Of a stretch of DNA of 64,000 nt, positions 51,602 to 58,614 are shown in pieces. The position numbers were made by a program, and so were the translations under genes. The stretch covers positions 31,058 through 95,057 of the forward strand of contig REEH01000133.1 of NCBI GenBank assembly GCA_007695175.1. Direction: 5' to 3'. Position 1 is the stretch's first letter, and each line of letters opens with the position of its first letter. This stretch comes from Spirochaetaceae bacterium (lineage in GTDB: Bacteria; Spirochaetota; Spirochaetia; DSM-27196; Alkalispirochaetaceae). Under the pieces are notes generated by a model, which saw only the letters and a program-made list of their open reading frames with translations, was not told the DNA's origin and did not search any database.

Positions 51602-51621
51602 GGCGGCGAGACTGGTACTAT
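51593..51621 (+). promoter_or_regulatory. Promoter of the TetR gene, predicted leaderless
   Basis: TTGTGT (51593-51598), 17 bases and TACTAT (51616-51621) end seven bases before the ATG at 51629. Confidence 0.55.
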
Positions 51622-51628
51622 CGGCGGG

Positions 51629-52294
51629 ATGCACACCAGAAGGCGCGACCGGAAAAGGGAACTCCTGGATATAGCGGAGCGCTTCTTTCGCGAACAGAAC
51701 TACACGAACGTTTCTCTCGGACAGGTGGCGCGGGAAGCGGGAATACGCAAGCCCACTATCTACCACCACTTCCCCGGGGGTAAGGAGGAACTCTTCGTGG
51801 CCGTCCAGATCCGTATGTTCGAACGGGTGGGGTGTGAACTGCGGGAGGCTATCCGCGAATCGGGATCCGCTCTTCCGGAGCAGCTTCATGCGGCTGCCGC
51901 GTGGTTTCTCCGGCATCCTCCCATGTTTATTCTCAGCATGATTCACAACGATATGAGCGAGCTCTCCCCGGAGGGACGCATCCTTCTCGGAAAAGCGAGC
52001 TACGGATTGATCATGGGGCCGCTCATGGACGCAGTCAAGACGGCCCGCGCGGCCGGTACCGTCCGGGGTGTTGCCCCCCAGACAGTGGCCGGAGCATTTC
52101 TGGCCCTGCTCGAGTCCAATACGATAGCTCACCGGGCGGGCTTCGGCTCGGGTGATCTCACGGGGATGATGGCCGCCTCGGTCGACGTGATTCTGCACGG
52201 GGTTCTGCTGCACCCCGATGGTTCCGGTGTTACCGGAGGATCGCCCCCCCGCTATCCGCCAGGTGCAGATACCGCTGCGGGAAGGGTATCGTAA
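51629..52294 (+). CDS. TetR-family transcriptional regulator
   Basis: This 221-residue protein has the N-terminal TetR helix-turn-helix (about 8-55; ELLDIAERFFREQNYTNVSL, then IRKPTIYHHFPGGKEELF) and a helical ligand domain of unknown specificity. It probably regulates itself and the divergent hemolysin-III gene, because the two promoters overlap. The C-terminal Gly/Pro-rich tail overlaps the convergent mscS gene by 65 bases. ATG 51629 is preferred over the upstream TTG, which lies within the promoter. Confidence 0.87.
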   Translation: MHTRRRDRKRELLDIAERFFREQNYTNVSLGQVAREAGIRKPTIYHHFPGGKEELFVAVQIRMFERVGCELREAIRESGSALPEQLHAAAAWFLRHPPMFILSMIHNDMSELSPEGRILLGKASYGLIMGPLMDAVKTARAAGTVRGVAPQTVAGAFLALLESNTIAHRAGFGSGDLTGMMAASVDVILHGVLLHPDGSGVTGGSPPRYPPGADTAAGRVS

Positions 52295-53060
52295 TACTCT
52301 CCCGGTCAAAACGGACCTTGATCTGTTCGTACAGCTCGTGCTGAACGGTGAGCCAGTCCTCCCGGCGGCACCAGAACCTCACCAGGATATCGATGGAACT
52401 TGCTCCGTGGCCGCTTACTCCGATGACCGGCGCGGGATCGGGCAGGACCGCTCCAGTATCCTGAAGTACTGCCAGGATGATTTCCCTGGCGCGGGCAATC
52501 TCGTCGTGGTAGGAGATGCTGATCGTCATATCGATGCGTCGCGTGGGATTGACCGAGAAATTGACCACCGCCGAATTGGCCAGATTTCCGTTGGGGATGA
52601 CCACGCGGCGATTATCCGGCGTATTGAGAAGGGTGTAGAGAACCTGGATCTCCACGACCGAGCCAAGATGCCCTCCCGCCTCCACGAAATCTCCTACGGC
52701 AAAGGGCCGCGTTACGAGGATAAGCACTCCCCCCGCGAAATTCGAGAGGGCTCCCTGGAAAGCGAGACCCACCGCCAGGCCGGCTGCACCAACCAGCGCA
52801 ACAAAGGAGGTCATCTGAACTCCCAGGGTCGAAGCGGCCGCAAGGATGAGGACAACGTTCAGAGCCGTCCGGGTGATCGAACTGAGAAACCCCGTAAGGC
52901 CCGTGTCCACGTGAGCGCGCTCCAGTCCGCGCCGGACCGCCCGGCTCACCCCCCGGACCAGGATGGATCCCACCAGAAGGAGTGCGATCGCCAGAATCGC
53001 GCGCATACCAAAGTCCTGCAGCAGTGGAAGTGCGGTAGAGACTATCTGATCACGTATCAT
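52230..53060 (-). CDS. mscS: Small-conductance mechanosensitive channel MscS
   Basis: This 276-residue inner-membrane channel has three membrane helices. The pore helix is glycine/alanine rich (LVGAAGLAVGLAFQGALSNF, about 88-107), the beta domain has VIPNGNLANSAVVNFS, and the C-terminus has TIPFPQRYLHL. It opens under membrane tension to release solutes in hypo-osmotic shock. Its ATG overlaps the speB stop (ATGA), so it is the last gene of the polyamine operon. Confidence 0.93.
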   Translation of the reverse strand: MIRDQIVSTALPLLQDFGMRAILAIALLLVGSILVRGVSRAVRRGLERAHVDTGLTGFLSSITRTALNVVLILAAASTLGVQMTSFVALVGAAGLAVGLAFQGALSNFAGGVLILVTRPFAVGDFVEAGGHLGSVVEIQVLYTLLNTPDNRRVVIPNGNLANSAVVNFSVNPTRRIDMTISISYHDEIARAREIILAVLQDTGAVLPDPAPVIGVSGHGASSIDILVRFWCRREDWLTVQHELYEQIKVRFDRESITIPFPQRYLHLADSGGAILR

Positions 53061-54016
53061 GGCCCGACTGTACCACGGAAAGGCCTCTCCCTTCCACCGC
53101 TCCCCGGGGCGGACCGTGAGCGTGCGATCATTCCCATGATGCGGTAGGTGAGCTCCGCCAGGGCGTAATCGGGGGCGTGCAGCCCCGGTATCGGAGCCAG
53201 TTCGACCACGTCAAAGGCCGCAATTTCCCGAGCGTTCGCAATATGCTGTAGCAGATTCAGGGTCTGGTACCACTCAAGCCCACCGGGAACGGGTGTTCCC
53301 GTGGCGGGGCAGATGGACGGGTCCAGACCGTCCACATCGAGGGTGAGGTACACTCGTGAGGGAAAGTCCCGCGGTATCTCGATGCGGGAAAGGGCGGAGG
53401 GGACGATATCCCGGGCGTCGTGCCAGAGGAGCACGGGATCTGTCTCATCCCTGGCGGCAAGACGGTACGTCTCCTCCTCCCGGGAGAGTGCGCGGACGCC
53501 GATCTGGATCAGCGGAACTCCCAGGTCCTGATGAACGCGACGCATGACCGCGGCGTGGCTGAGGGGTGATCCCTCGTAACGATCCCGAAGATCCGCATGC
53601 GCGTCGATCTGGATCACGCCCAGCGGGGTAGCGAGACCGGTCCGTTCTCTCAGCTTGTCCCGAACCGCCCGCACCGCCGGAGCGGTGATGGAGTGTTCTC
53701 CTCCCAGTACCACCGGAAGGGGATCGTGATCGTGAGCTCCCAGCGCGGAGAGAACCGCATCTCCCACCCGGGGCAGCACCTCTTCCGGCGTGCCGGAGCA
53801 GTCTACCGGTCTGGCGGTGTGAATACCCGCCTCCCCGGGGCAATCGATTCCATCGAACTTCTCCAGCTGCGTGCTGGCGGCGAGAATCCTTTCCGGTCCC
53901 CGGGCCGTTCCGCCGCCGTAGGAGACGGTCCCCTCGTAGGGTACGGGAATCACGTAAAAAAGAGCCTGGTCAGGTGATGAACAGGGGTATTCCCCCTCCA
54001 GAAACGATTTACTCAT
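53057..54016 (-). CDS. speB: Agmatinase
   Basis: This 319-residue ureohydrolase converts agmatine to putrescine and urea. The binuclear manganese ligands are visible in VLGGEHSITAPA, QIDAHADLRDRYEG and LTLDVDGLDPSICPATGTPVPGG. Together with speA in the same operon, agmatinase is preferred to arginase. GGAG precedes the ATG. Alternative guanidino substrates cannot be excluded. Confidence 0.9.
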   Translation of the reverse strand: MSKSFLEGEYPCSSPDQALFYVIPVPYEGTVSYGGGTARGPERILAASTQLEKFDGIDCPGEAGIHTARPVDCSGTPEEVLPRVGDAVLSALGAHDHDPLPVVLGGEHSITAPAVRAVRDKLRERTGLATPLGVIQIDAHADLRDRYEGSPLSHAAVMRRVHQDLGVPLIQIGVRALSREEETYRLAARDETDPVLLWHDARDIVPSALSRIEIPRDFPSRVYLTLDVDGLDPSICPATGTPVPGGLEWYQTLNLLQHIANAREIAAFDVVELAPIPGLHAPDYALAELTYRIMGMIARSRSAPGSGGRERPFRGTVGP

Positions 54017-54043
54017 CGCACGTTCTCCAGGGCATGCATGACC

Positions 54044-55321
54044 TCAGCCGAGTCTCGATCTGAAGTCTTCATAGGCCGGTCTTCGTTCAATCCGCAGCGT
54101 GCCGGTTCGGGAATCCCAGAGCGCCAGGGAGGGCAGGGGGATCCCGTTGAAGGTGGTGGTCTTCACCATCGTGTAGTGGCTCATATCGTCAAAGACGATC
54201 CTGTCGCCCCTTTGCAGGGGCGTTTCGAAGCTATAGTCACCGATCACGTCTCCCGCCAGACACGTCTGGCCTCCGAGACGGTACGTGAAGCCCTCCGAAC
54301 CCGGTTCCAGAGCACCCCAGACATCGGGTCGGTAGGGCATTTCCAGCGTGTCCGGCATATGAGCCGTCGCGGAGGTATCCAGAATGGCCAGATCCGCCCC
54401 GTTCCGGGCCAGGTCCAGAACCGATGCGACCAGGATTCCCGTGTGAATCGCAGCCGCTTCTCCCGGCTCCAGCACTACCTCGAGGCCGAACCGCTCCCGC
54501 GCATCCCGTACCAGCTTCACCAGGTGGTCCCGGTCATAGTCGCGCTTCGTTATATGATGGCCCCCTCCCATGTTCAGGCACGTTATGCGGGGATCGGCGA
54601 GCACCGTCGAAAACCCGTTCTCCAGGGCCTGCAGGGTCCTTTCCAGCGCCCGGGAATCATCCTCGCAGAGCGTATGGAAGTGGATCTCCGTGATCCCATC
54701 CAGGGGATCACTGAAAGCGGAGGAGCTTGATTCCGCCCGCCTCATGGCGGCGCGCTGCCGGTCCAGCTCCACCGCCGTTATGCCCAGGCGGGACGCGGGA
54801 GCGCAGGGATCGTAGAGGGGTACCCTTCCCAGGGAACACTCCGGATTGACCCGCAGGCCAAAGGTAAGGCGCCGCGGTGCCGCCAGGCATCGATCGCGAA
54901 AGCGTCCCCACTGTTCAAGGGAGTTGAAAAGGAGATGGTCCGAAATCTCCAGGAGCACATCCAGATCCTCGCCACTGTAGGCGGGGGCAAAGGTGTGTAC
55001 GTGAAAGGGCCGGGACGGGGCGTCGGGAGGAAGCGCCGGGGCGATCTCCTCCCGGGCCAGGCGCGCCTCGTAGACGCCGCTGGCGCACGCGCCGTCCAGG
55101 TACTCCCGGAATAGCGGAAAGAGCGGCGGTGGAGCAAACGCCTTGAGAGCCAGAAGCATCGTGGCTCCGGATCGGTCCGCTACGTCCCGGAGTATTTCCA
55201 GATTCCATTCCACCGCGGCGCGATCGATCACGTAGCAGGGGGAGGGAACGGAAGCGGGGTCAAACCCCTCGAAGTAGGGGCGCCCGTCAGGGTTGTACGG
55301 CCTCGGGTCGGCGCGTTTCAC
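54044..55321 (-). CDS. nspC: Carboxynorspermidine/carboxyspermidine decarboxylase
   Basis: This 425-residue PLP enzyme has an alanine-racemase-like barrel with the PLP lysine in LLALKAFAPPP (about Lys60) and the family start VPSPCYVIDRAAVEWNLEIL. NMGGGHHITKRDYD and DTSATAHMPDTLEMPYRPDV match NspC. It decarboxylates carboxyspermidine or carboxynorspermidine to the polyamine. With the preceding dehydrogenase it completes the aminopropyl-independent route. It starts with GTG seven bases after the upstream stop. Confidence 0.9.
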   Translation of the reverse strand: MKRADPRPYNPDGRPYFEGFDPASVPSPCYVIDRAAVEWNLEILRDVADRSGATMLLALKAFAPPPLFPLFREYLDGACASGVYEARLAREEIAPALPPDAPSRPFHVHTFAPAYSGEDLDVLLEISDHLLFNSLEQWGRFRDRCLAAPRRLTFGLRVNPECSLGRVPLYDPCAPASRLGITAVELDRQRAAMRRAESSSSAFSDPLDGITEIHFHTLCEDDSRALERTLQALENGFSTVLADPRITCLNMGGGHHITKRDYDRDHLVKLVRDARERFGLEVVLEPGEAAAIHTGILVASVLDLARNGADLAILDTSATAHMPDTLEMPYRPDVWGALEPGSEGFTYRLGGQTCLAGDVIGDYSFETPLQRGDRIVFDDMSHYTMVKTTTFNGIPLPSLALWDSRTGTLRIERRPAYEDFRSRLG

Positions 55322-55327
55322 CGGGCC

Positions 55328-56563
55328 TTACGCTCCGTCCGCGGCGGGATCGGCCTCAGGATCGGCCACCCGGGCGGGGTCCTGTACCGTCCAGGGCAGA
55401 CCGTGGACGTTCAGGGCGGCCATAAAGGGATCCGGGTCGAACTCTTCCAGGTTCCACACACCGGGCTTCATCCATTCGCCCTGGAGCATCATGAGGGCGC
55501 CGATCATGGCGGGTACCCCCGTGGTATAGCTTATCGCCTGGCTGCCCACCCGGCGGTACGCTTCCTGGTGGTCGCAGATGTTGTACACGTAGACGCGTCG
55601 TTCCTTTCCCTCCCGCATCCCCCGGGCAATCACGCCGATGCACGTTTTACCGTGGGTATTCCCTCCGAGGCTGGATGGCTCGGGCAGCACCGCCTTGAGG
55701 AACTGCAGCGGTACGATCTCCATACCCTGGAAAGGGACGGGATCGATTCCCGTCATTCCCGTGTTCTGCAGAACCTCCAGATGTTTCAGGTAGTTTTCGG
55801 AAAAACTCATCCAGAACTGGGCGCGTCGCAGGTGCGGAAAATTGCGGGTGAGACTTTCCAGTTCCTCGTGGTACATGCGGTAGATCGTGTACTTCCCCAC
55901 ATCCTCAGGACATACGAAGGGGCTCCGGAGGCTCATCGCGGGGGTTTCCCGGAAGGCTCCCTCCTCCCAATGACGGCAGGGAGCAGTAACCTCACGGATA
56001 TTGATTTCCGGGTTGAAGTTGGTGGCAAAGGGTTTGCCGTGATCACCCCCGTTCACATCCACGATGTCCAGCGTGTGAAGTTCATCCAGAGCGTGCTTTG
56101 CTATCCAGGCGGTAAATACGTTGGTTACCCCGGGGTCGAAACCGCTCCCCAGCAGGGCCATGAGGCCCCTCTTCTCGAAGCGCTCGCGATATGCCCACTG
56201 CCAGGAGTACTCAAACCGGGCCGTATCCGGAGGCTCGTAGTTTGCCGTGTCCAGGTAATGCACTCCTCTCTCCAGGCATGCATCCATTATGGAGAGGTCC
56301 TGATAGGGGAGAGCAACGTTGATCACCAGGTCGGGCTTTGTGGCACGCAACAGTTCCACCACCTCTGGTACCCGGTCCGCGTCAACCTGCCGGAGGGAAA
56401 TCTCCCGGCCGGTACGGCGCCGAACATCCGCCGCGATCGCCTCGCATTTCGCCAAAGTCCGGCTCGCCAGTACTATTTCGCCGAATACCTCCGGTACTCC
56501 GGCACATGCGTGCGCCACCACCTGTCCGACGCCGCCGGCGCCGATTATCAATACCTTTGCCAT
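55328..56563 (-). CDS. Carboxynorspermidine dehydrogenase (saccharopine dehydrogenase family)
   Basis: This 411-residue protein has the NAD(P) loop VLIIGAGGVGQVVAHAC (4-20) and the saccharopine-dehydrogenase segments DLVINVALPYQDLSIMDAC, GVHYLDTANYE and LGSGFDPGVTNVF. In polyamine clusters this family condenses aspartate semialdehyde with putrescine or diaminopropane to make carboxyspermidine or carboxynorspermidine. Its place between speA and nspC supports this over lysine metabolism. GGAAGAGG precedes the ATG. Confidence 0.88.
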   Translation of the reverse strand: MAKVLIIGAGGVGQVVAHACAGVPEVFGEIVLASRTLAKCEAIAADVRRRTGREISLRQVDADRVPEVVELLRATKPDLVINVALPYQDLSIMDACLERGVHYLDTANYEPPDTARFEYSWQWAYRERFEKRGLMALLGSGFDPGVTNVFTAWIAKHALDELHTLDIVDVNGGDHGKPFATNFNPEINIREVTAPCRHWEEGAFRETPAMSLRSPFVCPEDVGKYTIYRMYHEELESLTRNFPHLRRAQFWMSFSENYLKHLEVLQNTGMTGIDPVPFQGMEIVPLQFLKAVLPEPSSLGGNTHGKTCIGVIARGMREGKERRVYVYNICDHQEAYRRVGSQAISYTTGVPAMIGALMMLQGEWMKPGVWNLEEFDPDPFMAALNVHGLPWTVQDPARVADPEADPAADGA

Positions 56564-56584
56564 CCTCTTCCGTTCTCCCCCGAT

Positions 56585-58504
56585 TTACCGTTCGTAATAC
56601 GTGTAACCGCGCATCCCCGCCTCGTAGGCCTGAAGCAGCTTTCTTCGCTGGGCCACCGAGATGCGCCCGTCCCGCACAGCCTGCTCGAGCTTGTGCCGGA
56701 AGTTTTCCACCAGCGTCTTGGGATTGTACTCCACGTAGCTCAGAACATCGGAGATGGAATCACCCTCGATCTCCCGTACAACGTCAAAGCCGCCGTCGGC
56801 CTTGATCCGTACGCTCACCACGTGAGTGTCGCCCAGCAGGTTGTGCAGGTCGCCCAGGGTTTCCTGGTACGCCCCTACGAGAAAAACACCGAGATAGTAC
56901 TCCTGGTCGTCCTGCAGCTCGTGCAGAAGAATCGATTTCTGGACGTCGTGGACTGCGCCGAAGGTGTCGATCTTCCCGTCGGAGTCGCAGGTGATATCGG
57001 CCAGGATAGCTCGCCGGAGAGGCTCCTGGTCCAGGCGATGGATGGGCATGACGGGAAAAATCTGGTCGATGGCCCACACGTCGGGCAGGCTCTGGAAGAC
57101 GGAGAAATTGCCGTAGTAAATATCGTAGAGCCCCTCCTGCAGGCCCTCCAGCTCCCGGGGAACGCGTTTCACTTTCTTGAGGAGGACCGCGATCCTCTGG
57201 ATGATGTCCATGAAGAGACTGTCCGCCAGCGCGCGTTGACGCAGCGCGATGTTACCGTGTTCAAACTCCTCCCGGATCTCCTCCCGGTAGTAGATCGCGT
57301 CGTTGTAACACTCCTGAAGGTTGCGGACCGAGAGGGTTCGTCGCACTTCGTACATGTTCGCCAGCGATTCCGGCAGATCCGGGGCCGGGGGCTCCTGCTC
57401 CGGAATGAATCCGGGGGTGTACTGCGTCACGTCCAGGATGTTGAAAAGGAGCATGGAGCTGTAGGCAACGGTGGCGCGGCCGCTCTCGGTGATAACGGTG
57501 GGGTGGGGGATCTCCCGCTCGTTGAGGACTCCCACCAGGACCTCCACCACGTCGGCGGTATACTCATCAAGATTGTAGTTCTTGCTGTGCACGAAGTTGG
57601 TCTGGCTCCCGTCGTAGTCAACGGCGAGACCCCCGCCCAGGTCGAGATATCCCATGGGAGCTCCCTCTCCGACGAGATCGGAGTAGTACCGGGCCGTCTC
57701 CCGTACGGCGGTGCGGATGTCCCGGATATTGGGGATCTGGCTACCCAGGTGATAGTGAAGGAGGCGCAGACAGTGGAGCATGTCGTGCTCCCTGAGGCGA
57801 TCCACAACCTCCACCACCTGGCTCGTGGTGAGGCCGAAGATGGAGTTGTCCCCGCCTGAATCCTGCCAGTGCCCCCCGGCGCGACTGCTGAGCTTGATCC
57901 GGATACCGATCAGCGGTTCTATACCGAGTGCCTCACTGCGTTCGAGAATGATGGGCAGTTCCGTGGGCGTCTCGATCACGAAAAAGACCTTGTAGCCCAT
58001 GCTCGTCGTCTGCAGGCCCAGGTCGATGAACTCGGGGTCCTTGTAGCCGTTGCAGACGATGAAACTCTCCGTGGACTGGATCATGGACAGGGCGATCACC
58101 AGTTCCGCCTTGCTCCCCGCTTCGAGGCCGTGGTTGAAGCGCGCCCCGAAGCGCGTAACTTCCTCAATTACCTGGGCCTGCTGGTTGACCTTGATGGGAA
58201 AGACTCCCTGATACCGGCCCCGATATCCGAAGGATTTCATGGACTGACGGAAGCTCTCGTTGAGACGGGAGATCTGCTGGTCCAGAACGTTCTCGACGCG
58301 CAGCAGGACGGGCATGCCGAATCCCCGGTCCTCGATCCCGCGGATGATATCGAGCAGGCTTGTTTCAGCGATTCCAGACTCCGTTTCCACCCGGACAACC
58401 ACTTCCCCTTTGCTGGAGAGATCGAAGTATCCCGCTCCCCACTCCTTGATTCCGTATACGTTGGCCGAGTCGGCGACGGACCATCGTTTCAGCATTTCCT
58501 TCAT
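56585..58504 (-). CDS. speA: Biosynthetic arginine decarboxylase
   Basis: This 639-residue enzyme makes agmatine from arginine. It begins WSVADSANVYGIKEWGAGYF and has the PLP lysine in YQGVFPIKVNQQAQVIEEV, then GLEAGSKAEL, the glycine-rich phosphate-binding region GYLDLGGGLAVDY and the C-terminal QECYNDAIYYREEIR region. The length is typical for SpeA. It is first in the operon speA, carboxynorspermidine dehydrogenase, nspC, speB, mscS. The ATG has no Shine-Dalgarno and a promoter ends nine bases upstream. Confidence 0.94.
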   Translation of the reverse strand: MKEMLKRWSVADSANVYGIKEWGAGYFDLSSKGEVVVRVETESGIAETSLLDIIRGIEDRGFGMPVLLRVENVLDQQISRLNESFRQSMKSFGYRGRYQGVFPIKVNQQAQVIEEVTRFGARFNHGLEAGSKAELVIALSMIQSTESFIVCNGYKDPEFIDLGLQTTSMGYKVFFVIETPTELPIILERSEALGIEPLIGIRIKLSSRAGGHWQDSGGDNSIFGLTTSQVVEVVDRLREHDMLHCLRLLHYHLGSQIPNIRDIRTAVRETARYYSDLVGEGAPMGYLDLGGGLAVDYDGSQTNFVHSKNYNLDEYTADVVEVLVGVLNEREIPHPTVITESGRATVAYSSMLLFNILDVTQYTPGFIPEQEPPAPDLPESLANMYEVRRTLSVRNLQECYNDAIYYREEIREEFEHGNIALRQRALADSLFMDIIQRIAVLLKKVKRVPRELEGLQEGLYDIYYGNFSVFQSLPDVWAIDQIFPVMPIHRLDQEPLRRAILADITCDSDGKIDTFGAVHDVQKSILLHELQDDQEYYLGVFLVGAYQETLGDLHNLLGDTHVVSVRIKADGGFDVVREIEGDSISDVLSYVEYNPKTLVENFRHKLEQAVRDGRISVAQRRKLLQAYEAGMRGYTYYER

Positions 58505-58513
58505 CGTGGCGCC

Positions 58514-58542
58514 ATGATAGCTGATTTCCCGCGGTGCTGCAA
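58514..58542 (-). promoter_or_regulatory. Promoter of the polyamine operon, predicted leaderless
   Basis: TTGCAG (58542-58537), 17 bases and TATCAT (58519-58514) end nine bases before the speA ATG. Confidence 0.6.
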
Positions 58543-58597
58543 AGCGGACGTAACAGGGCCGGATCGATTCCCCCGGCTCTCACGGAGCGGAAAAATG

Positions 58598-58606
58598 TGA
58601 GATAAT
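58598..58606 (+). promoter_or_regulatory. Extended -10 element of tex, predicted leaderless
   Basis: TGA-GATAAT is an extended -10 ending eight bases before the tex ATG. No good -35 is visible, as is common with extended -10 promoters. Confidence 0.45.
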
Positions 58607-58614
58607 CCCCCACC

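Noticed and set aside
55403..57859. An 818-codon plus-strand open frame across nspC-upstream genes and speA
   Set aside because: It lies opposite carboxynorspermidine dehydrogenase and speA, both clearly coding. The product has no recognisable domain.
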